In this document: positions 1 to 8,404 of the stretch, one piece after another
Layout of the letters: every line of letters starts with the position of its first letter
Position numbering within the stretch: the first letter of the stretch is position 1
From: Bordetella bronchialis
Lineage (GTDB): Bacteria > Pseudomonadota > Gammaproteobacteria > Burkholderiales > Burkholderiaceae_B
Direction of reading: 5' to 3'
Assembly (NCBI RefSeq): GCF_001676705.1
Contig: NZ_CP016170.1
Coordinates: 1,550,001-1,614,000 of the forward strand
DNA length: 64,000 nt
Made by a program: the position numbers and the translations under genes
The notes under the pieces: model-generated
Database searches by the model: none
The model's input: the letters and a program-made list of their open reading frames with translations, nothing else
What the model was told of the DNA's origin: nothing

Positions 1-1664
1 TGCAGGTGCACGAGTTCCTGCACCAGGGCCAGGCCGATGCCGCTGCCTTCGATACTGCGGCCCACGGCGCCGCTGACCCGATGGAAGCGGTCGAACACGT
101 GGGGCAACTCGTGCTCGGCGATGCCGATGCCGGTGTCACGCACGCGCATCCGCACGCCACCCTGCACGCCCGCCTCGAGCTCGATGCGGATCTCGCCTTC
201 GAAGGTGAACTTGAAAGCGTTGGACAGCAGGTTCAGGACTATCTTTTCCCACATTTCGCGGTCGACGTGGACCGCTTGCGGCGGCGGCTTGCAATCCACC
301 GTCAGCCGCAAGCCCGCCTTGTCGGTGGCCGAGCGGAACAGCGAAGCCAGCTCCGCCGTCAGGGCCGCCAGGTCCGTGGGCTGGAACCTGGCCTGTACCC
401 GCCCCGCCTCGATGCGGGAGAAGTCCAGCAGGCTATTGACCAGCTTCAGCAGGCGCAGGCCGTTGCGATAGGTCAGGTCGATCAGCGCGTGCTGCCCGTC
501 GTCGGCCGGTGTGCGCTGCAGCAACTCTTCCAGCGGTCCCAGCATCAGCGTCAGGGGCGTGCGGAACTCATGGCTGATGTTGGAGAAAAAGGTGGTCTTG
601 ACGCGGTCGATTTCTTCCAGCGCCCGCGCGCGGCGGCGTTCTTCCTCGTAGGCATGGGCGTGGGCGATGGCGGCGCCGATCTGGCCGGCCACCAGCTTGA
701 GAAATCCGCGGTAGCCGTCGTCGACCAGGCGATAGGGATTCAGCCCGACGATCAGGACGCCGGCCATGCCGGTCTCGCCCGTGGGGGAAACCGGCAGCAA
801 TGCCGCGCGGGCCGGAACGTCCCGCCACGGGCCCGACGGCAGGGCCGCGCCCAGGTCTGCCGGCAGGTCCTCCAGGATCAGAGCGTCCTGGCCGCGCAGG
901 ACTTCATGGACCGGCCAGGGCGAGCCGCGTCCGGTCTCCAGGGCGGCCGGCGCGGCGGGGTGCCCGTCCTCGATTCCGCTGCTGCCGATCAGGGTCGCCG
1001 TGTCGCTGCCGGGATCGGCCATGTACAGCATGGCGAACGGCACATCGTAGGGGTCCAGGCCCAGGGCGCGGGCACCCAGGCGGCCAGCCTCGTCCCAGCT
1101 GTGCGCCTGCGTGGTGACGGCGGCCAGTTCGCGCAGCAGCCGTACCTGCCGCTCGGCGATGACCCGGGCCGTGTCGTCGCTATTGGCGCACAGGATGCCG
1201 CCGGCCGTGCCGTCGTCCCGCGGGATGGGGCTGTACGAGAAGGTGTAGTAAGTCTCCTCCGGATAGCCGTTTCGCTCCATCAGGAGAAACTTTTCTTCCA
1301 CATAGGTGCCTTCCATCCCGCCCATGGCGGTGCGCAGCAGCGGCTCGATGTCGGCCCAGATTTCCTTCCACACCTCGATGGTCGGACAGCCCAGCGCCAC
1401 GGGGTGCTTGCCGCCGATGATGCTTTTATAGGGATCGTTGTAGAAGAAGATGAGCGTTTCGCCCCAGCCGATCCAGATCGGCTGCCGCGACGCCAGCATG
1501 ATGCGGATGGCGGTCTTCAGGCTTTGCGGCCATTGTTCCGGCGGTCCCAGCGGCGTCGAGGCCCAATCGTGGGCGCGGATAAGGGCGCCCATCTCGCCGC
1601 CCCCGGCCAGGAACGACGGCGCTGCATCGCAATCCAGAGAACCCGACTCCAAGGGCTGCTCCAT
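1..1664 (-). CDS. Sensor histidine kinase, GAF + HisKA + HATPase_c (3' end outside window)
   Basis: The 5' part of a two-component sensor kinase that runs off the left edge. It starts at an ATG at 1664 with a purine-rich SD (AAGGAAG-type) just upstream. Residues about 1-130 resemble a PAS-like sensor module (IGWGETLIFFYNDPY), and about 135-330 look like a GAF domain. The HisKA motif SNISHEFRTPLTLML follows with the phosphoacceptor at His365. An N-box (KIVLNLLSNAFKF) and G-boxes (RDTGIGIAEHELPHVFDRF, GSGIGLALVQELV) complete a HATPase domain at the edge. No transmembrane segment is seen, so it is probably cytosolic. Many family members continue into receiver domains, so a hybrid kinase is possible but not visible here. 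It is transcribed in the same direction as the ABC operon next to it, with a gap of about 210 bp. A functional link to the operon is only inferred. Confidence 0.93.
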   Translation of the reverse strand, partial: MEQPLESGSLDCDAAPSFLAGGGEMGALIRAHDWASTPLGPPEQWPQSLKTAIRIMLASRQPIWIGWGETLIFFYNDPYKSIIGGKHPVALGCPTIEVWKEIWADIEPLLRTAMGGMEGTYVEEKFLLMERNGYPEETYYTFSYSPIPRDDGTAGGILCANSDDTARVIAERQVRLLRELAAVTTQAHSWDEAGRLGARALGLDPYDVPFAMLYMADPGSDTATLIGSSGIEDGHPAAPAALETGRGSPWPVHEVLRGQDALILEDLPADLGAALPSGPWRDVPARAALLPVSPTGETGMAGVLIVGLNPYRLVDDGYRGFLKLVAGQIGAAIAHAHAYEEERRRARALEEIDRVKTTFFSNISHEFRTPLTLMLGPLEELLQRTPADDGQHALIDLTYRNGLRLLKLVNSLLDFSRIEAGRVQARFQPTDLAALTAELASLFRSATDKAGLRLTVDCKPPPQAVHVDREMWEKIVLNLLSNAFKFTFEGEIRIELEAGVQGGVRMRVRDTGIGIAEHELPHVFDRFHRVSGAVGRSIEGSGIGLALVQELVHL

Positions 1665-1874
1665 CTTCCTTTTTCGCTCCCTGCTGCATTGGAGATCGTT
1701 ATGGCAGAGCAAGATTCCACGGCTACTGCCGAGAGCGAACGACTATACCATCGGGCCCCGCGGGCGCCGGCAAGGGGAGCCCCACGCGGCGGTGCCGCGC
1801 GGCCCTGCTGGAGATGCGGGCCGGCACCAGACCTGCTGGCCTTCGTGAAGTCGACGGAAGTTCCCGTGGCCGGG

Positions 1875-2726
1875 CTATGGCAAGGCGCCGGCCGGCAGGC
1901 GATCGCGCTCCGGCATGCGCCGCCTGTCATCGGGCTCCAGGAAGTCGCTCAGCACATCGTCGCGCAGGCGGATGAAGCGCGGATCGCTGCGGTCGCGCGG
2001 GTGCGGCAGGTCGACCGCGACGGTGCGATGGATGCGCCCGGGATGCGGCTGCATGATGACGACTTCGTCGCCCAGGTAGACGGCCTCCTCCACATCGTGG
2101 GTGACCAGGATCATGGTGAGTTTTTCCTGCTGCCAGATGCGCTGCAGCTGCGCCTGCATGCGGGAACGCGTCAGCGCGTCCAGCGCGCCGAAGGGCTCGT
2201 CCAGCAGCAGGATGCGCGGACGGTTGACCAGGCCGCGCGCGATGGCCACGCGCTGCGCCATGCCACCGGAGATCTGGTGCGGATAGGCATCCGCATGGGC
2301 TTCCAGGCCCACCAGTGCCAGATGTTCGGCCACGCGCTCGCGCTTTTCGGCATCCGGAATGGGCGCGTTGCGCAGGCCCACGGCGACATTGCGGGCCACC
2401 GTCAGCCAGGGGAACAGCCGATGCTCCTGGAACACGATGCCGCGGTCGTTGCCCGGGCCGGAAACGGCGCGGCCGTCCACCCGGATCGAGCCGTGGTAAT
2501 CGCTGTCCAGGCCCACGATGAGCCGCAGCAGCGTGGATTTGCCGCAGCCGCTGGCGCCGACGATGCTGATGAAGCGTCCGGCGGGGATATCGAGGTTGAT
2601 GTCGTCGAGCACGGTTACGTCATCCGGACGCCCGGCGGCGGGATAACGCTTGCCCAGGCCGTCGATGCGCAGGGCGGACGCCGCGGCGCCGGAGTCTATG
2701 TTCGGGGACATAATGGTGGTCGTCAT
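1875..2726 (-). CDS. ABC transporter ATP-binding protein, NitT/TauT (SsuB/TauB) family
   Basis: A 283-aa cytosolic ATPase that powers the two permeases encoded upstream. Walker A GASGCGKST is near residues 57-65, the Q-loop is FQEHRLFPWL, the ABC signature appears as the variant SGGMAQR at about 153-159, and Walker B ILLLDEP is at about 172-178. The switch histidine lies in VTHDVEEAV. SGGM in place of SGGQ is usual in the nitrate/sulfonate/taurine subfamily. The start is uncertain: the ATG at 2726 and an in-frame ATG at 2711 both lack a good SD, but the 50-nt gap from the preceding permease suits read-through or coupling. It is the last gene of a five-gene minus-strand operon. The substrate cannot be read from the ATPase. 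Confidence 0.95.
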   Translation of the reverse strand: MTTTIMSPNIDSGAAASALRIDGLGKRYPAAGRPDDVTVLDDINLDIPAGRFISIVGASGCGKSTLLRLIVGLDSDYHGSIRVDGRAVSGPGNDRGIVFQEHRLFPWLTVARNVAVGLRNAPIPDAEKRERVAEHLALVGLEAHADAYPHQISGGMAQRVAIARGLVNRPRILLLDEPFGALDALTRSRMQAQLQRIWQQEKLTMILVTHDVEEAVYLGDEVVIMQPHPGRIHRTVAVDLPHPRDRSDPRFIRLRDDVLSDFLEPDDRRRMPERDRLPAGALP

Positions 2727-2776
2727 AGTGGGGAAGAGAGGATGGGCGCCTCGCAGGCGGGGGGTGTGGCGCGGGA

Positions 2777-3625
2777 TCATGCGGACCGCCAGCGGGCCAG
2801 GCGGCGCTCGATAAGGCGGGCCAGGGCGTTCAGGCCCCATCCCACCAGGCCGACCACGGTCATGCCGAAAATAACCAGGTCCATGCGAAAGTGTTCGCTG
2901 CCGTCGATCAGCGTGTTGCCGATGCCCACGCCGGCGACCAGCAGGTATTCCGCGCCTATCGTGGCCAGCCAGGAATAGATCAGCGCCAGGTAGACGCCCG
3001 TGAAGATGGACGGGACGGCGCAGGGCAGGATCACCGACACAATGGTCTGCGGGCGGGTATAGCCATGCACCCGCGCGACTTCCAGCAGGCCGGCGGGCGT
3101 GTTGCGGATGCCGTCGCAGGTGTTCACCACCACCGGCACCAGCGCGGCCAGCGACAGGAACACCACTTTGGCGGCGTCGCCCAGCCCGAACCACACCGAG
3201 ATCAGCGGTATCCAGGCAAACAGCGAAACCTGCTTGAAGGTATTGAAGCTGGGGCCGACGACGCGCTGGAAGCCGCGCGACAATCCCAGCGCCCCGCCCA
3301 GCAGCAGGCCCAGCACCGTGCCGATGGCGAATCCCGCGAACTCCCGCGCGAAGCTGGCGGCCAGCGCGCGCCACAGTTTTCCTGTCACGACCTGGTCCAG
3401 CGCGGTATGCAGGACCAGGCCGGGGGAGACCAGCATGGGCGACCGGCTGATGCCGGTATGGACGGCCAGCCACCAGGCGGCGATGGCGGCCAGGGGGATC
3501 ACCCAGCCGCGCCAGCGGCCCGGCGCGGCACGGCGCGCGAGGTGCCGGCCGGCGAAGTTCTGGCCGGCGCGATTCCTGGCGGAGTCGTTCCGCGGGGCAT
3601 CGCGCGGCGTCTCCGCGGTTTTCAT
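2777..3625 (-). CDS. ABC transporter permease, NitT/TauT (SsuC/TauC) family
   Basis: A 282-aa inner-membrane permease with about six predicted hydrophobic segments and the BPD_transp_1 EAA-type loop (EVARVHGYTRPQ, then ILPCAVPSIFTG) that contacts the ATPase. The N-terminal 35 residues are polar and basic. Its ATG at 3625 overlaps the stop of the upstream permease in an ATGA junction, which indicates translational coupling. It is clearly paralogous to the preceding permease (shared IPLISVWFGLGD / LAWMPFVLLLVGIGE-type segments), so the channel is probably a heterodimer. That differs from the single-permease SsuABC arrangement. Confidence 0.94.
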   Translation of the reverse strand: MKTAETPRDAPRNDSARNRAGQNFAGRHLARRAAPGRWRGWVIPLAAIAAWWLAVHTGISRSPMLVSPGLVLHTALDQVVTGKLWRALAASFAREFAGFAIGTVLGLLLGGALGLSRGFQRVVGPSFNTFKQVSLFAWIPLISVWFGLGDAAKVVFLSLAALVPVVVNTCDGIRNTPAGLLEVARVHGYTRPQTIVSVILPCAVPSIFTGVYLALIYSWLATIGAEYLLVAGVGIGNTLIDGSEHFRMDLVIFGMTVVGLVGWGLNALARLIERRLARWRSA

Positions 3626-4464
3626 GGGGTCTCCCAAGCGGCATCCGGACGGCCGCGCGATACGCGGCGCTCGGCGGCGTCCAGCGCGCGGTCGATGGCG
3701 TAGCCGATGGCGCCGACGACAATGACGGCGGCCATCACCAGGTCCAGCTGGAAGAGCTGGCGGCCGTAGACGATCAGGTAGCCCAGGCCTTCGCTGGACG
3801 CGACCAGCTCCACGACGACCAGGGACAGCCACGCCTTGGTGAAGCCCAGGCGCAGGCCGGTGAACAGCGTGGGCACCGCGTGGGGCAGGACGACTTCCAG
3901 CACTTCCTGCCGGCGGCTGTAGCCATAGACGCGCGCGACTTCCAGCAGGGCGGGAGGCGCCTGGCGGAAGCCTTGCAGGGTATTCAATGTCACGGGCACC
4001 AGCGCGGCCTTGGCGATCAGGATGTACTTGAGCGGCTCGCCTATTCCCACCAGCAGCAGCACGAAGGGCATCCATGCCAGCACGGGGATCTGCACCAGGG
4101 CATTGAAGGTAGGCAGGACATAGGACTCCAGCCTGCGCGACAAGCCCATCGCCGTGCCCAGGCCCAGGCCCAGCGCGCTGCCGGCGGCGAAGCCGACCAG
4201 CACGCGCGTCATGCTGGCGCGCGTGTTGGCCCACAGATCGCCGCTGGCGGCCAGGTCGCGCAGCGTATCCAGGACGAAGCGCGGGGAAGGCAGTACCTGC
4301 GGCGATATCCAGCCTCGTCCATCGCAGAATTGCCACAGGGCCAGGATGGCCAGCGGCAGGATCCAGCCCAGCCCCCGGGATCCCAGCTTGCCAAGCAGAT
4401 CCCGGGGGGCGGCGAGCCGGCGCGGGCGGCGTGCGCCGGCTAGAACGAAGGGCGAGGCGCTCAT
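3622..4464 (-). CDS. ABC transporter permease, NitT/TauT family
   Basis: A 280-aa integral membrane permease, the first of a pair. The EAA loop reads EVARVYGYSRRQEVLEVVLP followed by HAVPTLFTGL. About six hydrophobic spans follow a short cytoplasmic N-terminus. The start at 4464 shares an ATGA overlap with the stop of the binding protein gene, and its own stop overlaps the next permease start in the same way. It should therefore be made stoichiometrically with its neighbours. The imported compound is unknown. The family carries nitrate, taurine, alkanesulfonates, aromatic carboxylates and pyrimidine precursors. Confidence 0.94.
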   Translation of the reverse strand: MSASPFVLAGARRPRRLAAPRDLLGKLGSRGLGWILPLAILALWQFCDGRGWISPQVLPSPRFVLDTLRDLAASGDLWANTRASMTRVLVGFAAGSALGLGLGTAMGLSRRLESYVLPTFNALVQIPVLAWMPFVLLLVGIGEPLKYILIAKAALVPVTLNTLQGFRQAPPALLEVARVYGYSRRQEVLEVVLPHAVPTLFTGLRLGFTKAWLSLVVVELVASSEGLGYLIVYGRQLFQLDLVMAAVIVVGAIGYAIDRALDAAERRVSRGRPDAAWETP

Positions 4465-5669
4465 GGCCGGATCGTCCCCGATGTGGCGGCGATGGCGGCC
4501 GCGCCCGTGGCCGCGCCGGCGGTCCCGGCGCGCGCATCCGCGGGCTTCGCGGCGGCGGCGCCGTGCCCGGCGGATGCGGCCGCGGCGTCCTTGTCCAGCG
4601 GCGTGACGCCGTCCGCCGCGTAGCGCACCCAGTAGCCCGTCAAGCCCTGGTTCTTCAGGGACTGCTCCAGGAAACGCGTGTCGAACCAGTCGTCCACGCT
4701 GACCTCGCGGCGGATCAGGCGCTGTTTCAAGGCGTCGGCCACGACGGCCTTGTAGCGGCCGATGATGAAAGGGTCGACCAGGGGCGAGTTGCGCGTGCGC
4801 AGCGCCTGGTCCTGGAATTCCGCCTTGAAGGAATCGTAGGGGATGCCGCTGCGTGCCCACAGCTTGAACAGCGCATCGCGGTTGGCCTCGTCGGACGCCC
4901 AGCGCGCCGCCCGCACGAAGCCATCCACGACCTGTTGCGTGGCCGCGGGATACGCCTGGGCGAAGGCGCCGCGCACCAGCAGGGCGGCCTGCCGGGTGTA
5001 GGCCGGACTTTCCTTCTGCGTGGAGTAGATCAGCTTTACCAGGCCCTGGTCGCGCAGCTTGAAGTACTCGATGCCGCCGAAGGCCGCCTCGACCCCATTG
5101 GAAACGATGGCCGCCTGCGCGCTGCCGGTATCCAGGTTGACGATCTTCAAGTCCCGTTCGGCCAGCTTGCGGGCCGCCAGTACATTGATCGCCACGAGAT
5201 GGCCGTTGGTGCCGCGGAACAGGGCCACTGTATGGCCCTTGAGGTCGTCGACGGACTTCAGGGGCGAGGCCGCCGGCACGGCAACGTACAGGTTGTTGCG
5301 CGCGCCGCTGACCAGCAGCAGGCGCGTGTCCAGGCCGTTGGCGCGTCCCACCACCGAGGGCAGGTCGCCCTGGTAGGCGAAGTCGATCTGCCGGTTCGAC
5401 AGCGCTTCGTTCACCGCCGGACCGGCGCCCTTGAAGAACAGCCATTCGACCTTGACGCCGGACGCGGCGAACGCCTCTTCCAGCCACCGGTTCACGCGGG
5501 CCACCGAGCCCGGCGAGCCGCCCCAGGTGATGGGGTCGCCGCCGCCCGCGGTGGCCACGCCGATGCGGATCGTGTCAGGCTGCGCGTGCGCACCCGCGGC
5601 CGTGGCGAGCAGCAGGGCGCCCGCGACCCCGGCGGCCAGGCGCCGCCAACCGTGCAGCGCCTTGTTCAT
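4461..5669 (-). CDS. Periplasmic substrate-binding protein, SsuA/NMT1-like
   Basis: A 402-aa secreted receptor for the ABC importer. It has a Sec signal peptide (residues 1 to about 30, ending ATAAGAHAQ). The mature domain starts DTIRIGVATAGGGDPIT and contains family features WLEEAFAASGVKVEW, ALSNRQIDFAYQGDLPSVVG and a GTNGHLVAINVL turn. The C-terminus after about residue 370 is Ala/Gly-rich and of low complexity, longer than the usual 320-340 aa of the family. It may be a flexible tail. The start ATG at 5669 overlaps the amidohydrolase stop in an ATGA junction. The closest functional relatives I can infer are aliphatic sulfonate or aromatic acid receptors, but the ligand is unknown. Confidence 0.92.
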   Translation of the reverse strand: MNKALHGWRRLAAGVAGALLLATAAGAHAQPDTIRIGVATAGGGDPITWGGSPGSVARVNRWLEEAFAASGVKVEWLFFKGAGPAVNEALSNRQIDFAYQGDLPSVVGRANGLDTRLLLVSGARNNLYVAVPAASPLKSVDDLKGHTVALFRGTNGHLVAINVLAARKLAERDLKIVNLDTGSAQAAIVSNGVEAAFGGIEYFKLRDQGLVKLIYSTQKESPAYTRQAALLVRGAFAQAYPAATQQVVDGFVRAARWASDEANRDALFKLWARSGIPYDSFKAEFQDQALRTRNSPLVDPFIIGRYKAVVADALKQRLIRREVSVDDWFDTRFLEQSLKNQGLTGYWVRYAADGVTPLDKDAAAASAGHGAAAAKPADARAGTAGAATGAAAIAATSGTIRP

Positions 5670-7189
5670 CGTGCTTGCACTCCGTGTTTGGCCAGCGCCG
5701 GCTCGATGGCCGTGCCCTTGAAGAAGTCGGGGTTGGCCTGCGTGTAGAAACGCAGCGGGTTGTCGAACACCCATGCCTTGAAGTCGGCCTGCGAAATCAC
5801 GCCGGATTCGACCAGGTCCCAGCTTTCGGCCAGCGGTTCGGTGAACTCCGGCACGTCCCAATGGCCCACATCGGACGACCAGATGGCATTCACGCGGCCG
5901 CCCAGCGGCAGCGCCCGCGTATTGAAGGCGGACGCCACCGTGCGGTCGTCGGCCTCCGAGCCGAAGTAGAAACTGTCCAGCCAACGGGCGCGGATATCCT
6001 CCGGCCTTTCGATGCCGGCGGCGGCGAAGTCGTCCAGTTCGTCGGCATGGGGGTCGCGGCTGTGCGGCAGGGCGGAGATCCCCAGGCTGTCGCGCACCAG
6101 CGTGTCGCGATTCAGCTCGCGGTTTTTCAGGAGACTGCCGCCATAGCGGCGGAACAGCGCTTCCAGCTGGTCCAGGTCCACGTGGGCCGGGTTGTAGTTC
6201 TGCACGGCCTCGCGGTTGCGCTTTTCCCAGCGGTCCAGCAGGTGGATATACACGTGCGCGCCCCAGTCCGCGCCGCCTTCGAGCAGCGCCACGCGCAGCG
6301 CGGGAAAGCGCCTGGTGACGCCGCCGAAGAACAGCGCCTTGGCGAAGGCCTGCGAACCGTCGGCGAAGTGCCCGATGTGGTTGAACATGTAATTGCTGAT
6401 CGACTGCCGGCCGGTCCATCCCTGGCTGCCGTAGTGCGTGGTGACGGGTACGCCGAGTTCGACCGCCTTGGCCCAGAACGGGTCGTAGTCGTATTCGCTG
6501 TCTATCCCCAGGAAGTCGATGTACCCGGCATGGCGCGCCACGTCCGGATGGTCGCGGGCGGGGTATTTGTCGGCGATCGCGCGGATCGGACGGCGGATGC
6601 CGCCGGGGATGTTGATGACTTTCAATCCCAGCGTCTTGACCGCGAATTCCAGTTCCTCGATCCCTTCCTGCGGCGTGTGCAGGCCGATGCCGGCGACCGG
6701 GGTCAGCCGGTCGGCATAGGGCCGGTACAGGTCGGCATGGAAATGGTTGATCGCGCGTTGCAGGGCCTGGCGATTATCGGCGCCGGCGGCCAGCGGCGCC
6801 AGCACGTCATTGGGAAACAGCACCGAGTAGTCGGAGCCCTGTTCCGCCAGGCGTTCGTACAGCAGGGCGGGCAGGGTGTAGGTCGCCAGGTCGTGCGTAT
6901 TGCGGGTGACGCGCGCCCACCAGGGCGCGCGCAGCGTGCGATGGTACTGGCGTTCCTGCGGCGTCTGCTGGTACCAGTCCTTGCCCTCCGCGTCGCGGCG
7001 CGCGAAGCGTCCCCCCTGGGCCCGGCGCAGCGCGTCCACCAGCTTGCTGCCGCCGTAGTGCTGTACGTAGTCTTCCAGCGCGGGGGCATAGCTGTTGACG
7101 TGGACGTCCGTATCGATGACGGGGTGATCGAGCCGCGCTTTCACGGCCACCGATCGCGATGCCTGCGCGGGCTTCAAACGGTCGTTCAT
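5666..7189 (-). CDS. Amidohydrolase family 2 (ACMSD-like metal-dependent hydrolase or decarboxylase)
   Basis: A 507-aa cytosolic TIM-barrel enzyme. Features consistent with Amidohydro_2 include an N-terminal metal strand (VIDTDVHVN), a histidine strand (PVTTHYGSQGWTG), RFPALRVALLEGGADW, and a late aspartate strand IWSSDVGHWDVPEF. Family members hydrolyse or decarboxylate cyclic acids (2-amino-3-carboxymuconate semialdehyde, gamma-resorcylate and similar). The start is placed at the ATG at 7189 because a GGAG SD lies 8 nt upstream; an ATG 11 codons further upstream has none. It is the first gene of the operon and overlaps the binding protein by 4 nt. The enzyme probably acts on whatever the ABC system imports, which would suggest a carboxylated ring compound. 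That link is inference. Confidence 0.9.
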   Translation of the reverse strand: MNDRLKPAQASRSVAVKARLDHPVIDTDVHVNSYAPALEDYVQHYGGSKLVDALRRAQGGRFARRDAEGKDWYQQTPQERQYHRTLRAPWWARVTRNTHDLATYTLPALLYERLAEQGSDYSVLFPNDVLAPLAAGADNRQALQRAINHFHADLYRPYADRLTPVAGIGLHTPQEGIEELEFAVKTLGLKVINIPGGIRRPIRAIADKYPARDHPDVARHAGYIDFLGIDSEYDYDPFWAKAVELGVPVTTHYGSQGWTGRQSISNYMFNHIGHFADGSQAFAKALFFGGVTRRFPALRVALLEGGADWGAHVYIHLLDRWEKRNREAVQNYNPAHVDLDQLEALFRRYGGSLLKNRELNRDTLVRDSLGISALPHSRDPHADELDDFAAAGIERPEDIRARWLDSFYFGSEADDRTVASAFNTRALPLGGRVNAIWSSDVGHWDVPEFTEPLAESWDLVESGVISQADFKAWVFDNPLRFYTQANPDFFKGTAIEPALAKHGVQAR

Positions 7190-7255
7190 TGGGGGTCTCC
7201 GGTAAGTGGGTGCTGCATACACTACCGGCGCGCCCCGTCCCGCCCAACTACATCG

Positions 7256-7344
7256 TCCTTATTTGCGTATGGGCCATTTGCTTCTGGGGCATTTGCTTGT
7301 GGGGCATTTGCTTCTGGCCCATTTCATTATGGGGATACGCTTAC
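7256..7344. repeat. 15-bp tandem repeat array in the promoter region of the ABC operon
   Basis: Four clear 15-nt units at 7271-7285, 7286-7300, 7301-7315 and 7316-7330 follow the pattern GGGGCATTTGCTTCT. A degenerate unit lies on each side. The array sits between the amidohydrolase start and the stop of the Bug receptor gene, so it should be in the 5' control region of the minus-strand ABC operon. It is richer in A+T than its surroundings. It could be a phased activator-binding array or a slippage-prone tract; the sequence does not decide. Confidence 0.8.
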
Positions 7345-7359
7345 TTCCCTTGCCGGGAT

Positions 7360-8346
7360 TCAATTCCCCTTCAAGCCCAGCCGCTTGATCGTGGACGACC
7401 AGCGTTCGTATTCGCTGGCGACGTAGGCCCGGCATTGGGCGGGATCCTTGTCCATCGGCTCGGCGCCCTGGAAGCGCAGGCTCTTCATCACTTCGGGGTC
7501 CTTCAATGCCGCTTGCAGCGCGGTGTCGAGTTTCTTCAGGATAGGCGCCGGCGTGCCGTTGGGCGCGGCCAGGATTTGCCAGGTGCCGGCATCGAAGCCC
7601 TGCAGTCCCTGGACGCTTTCGCCCAGCGTGGGGACCTGGGGCAGGGCCTCCGACCGCTTGCCGGACGTGACTGCCAGCGCCTTGACCTGCCCGTTCTGGA
7701 TGAAAGGCAGCGCGCTGTTGAACGAGCCCGAATACATGAAGCCGGTATTGCCCGCGACAAGGTCGGTCAGCGCCGGTCCGTTGCCCTTGTACGGCACATG
7801 CTGGAATTGCAGGCCCAGCCGGTGCGCGATGTCCATGCCCACCAGGTGATCGATGGAGCCGTTGCCGGATGATCCCATGAAATACTTGCCTGGCTGCGCC
7901 TTGACCGCGGTGTAGAAGGCCTGCGCATCGGCGATGTTCATCTTGCCGGGGGTCAGCAGGATCAGCGGCACCGCGACCGAGCAGCTGGCCGTGGCGAAGG
8001 CCTTGCGGGGATCCAGGTCATCGCGGTCGAAGAGCGGCGGCGCCGTGGTCACCGACGACGTACCGTACATCAAGGTATAGCCGTCGGGCTTGGCGCGCAT
8101 CAATTCCTGGGTGCCGATGTTTCCGCCCGCGCCTGCCTTGTTCTCGATGATGATCGGGGTCTTGAGCTCCTGCGATACCTTCTTGAAGAGAACACGCCCG
8201 ATGGCGTCGGTGGGCCCGCCCGGTGCGAAGCCGATGATCACGGTGATGGGCTTGCCGGGGTAGTCGTCGGCGGCGCGGGCCGCGCCCATGGACAGCGCCA
8301 GCGCCGGAAGGGCGAACAGGACGGCGATGCCTTTCTTGATGGTCAT
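7360..8346 (-). CDS. Bug-family periplasmic receptor (TctC-like)
   Basis: A 328-aa extracytoplasmic solute receptor of the tripartite tricarboxylate transporter (Bug) family. The signal peptide covers about residues 1-25 (FALPALALSMGAARA). Family motifs are present: YPGKPITVIIGFAPGGPTD, the ENKAGAGGNIGTQ loop that positions carboxylate ligands, KPDGYTLMYG, and VPYKGNGPALTDL. The start at 8346 follows an AGGAG SD. No TctA/TctB membrane genes lie nearby, as is usual for the greatly expanded Bug paralogs of Bordetella. It is adjacent to, and co-directional with, the CoA transferase upstream (58-bp gap), so the two are probably one operon feeding a CoA-activated carboxylic acid. Confidence 0.95.
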   Translation of the reverse strand: MTIKKGIAVLFALPALALSMGAARAADDYPGKPITVIIGFAPGGPTDAIGRVLFKKVSQELKTPIIIENKAGAGGNIGTQELMRAKPDGYTLMYGTSSVTTAPPLFDRDDLDPRKAFATASCSVAVPLILLTPGKMNIADAQAFYTAVKAQPGKYFMGSSGNGSIDHLVGMDIAHRLGLQFQHVPYKGNGPALTDLVAGNTGFMYSGSFNSALPFIQNGQVKALAVTSGKRSEALPQVPTLGESVQGLQGFDAGTWQILAAPNGTPAPILKKLDTALQAALKDPEVMKSLRFQGAEPMDKDPAQCRAYVASEYERWSSTIKRLGLKGN

Positions 8347-8404
8347 TTTTTTGTCTCCTGGGGTTTTGTGGATGGATAGCTGAGCGCGATGTCGGGCGCG
8401 TTGT

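Noticed and set aside
6..2978. A 990-codon plus-strand open frame
   Set aside because: It is antisense to the sensor kinase and the ABC ATPase/permease, whose translations show full family motifs. Long shadow frames are common at this G+C content.
4461..6419. 652-codon frame covering the receptor gene and half of the amidohydrolase
   Set aside because: Only the part from 5669 has receptor motifs and a signal peptide. The rest is out of frame with the amidohydrolase.
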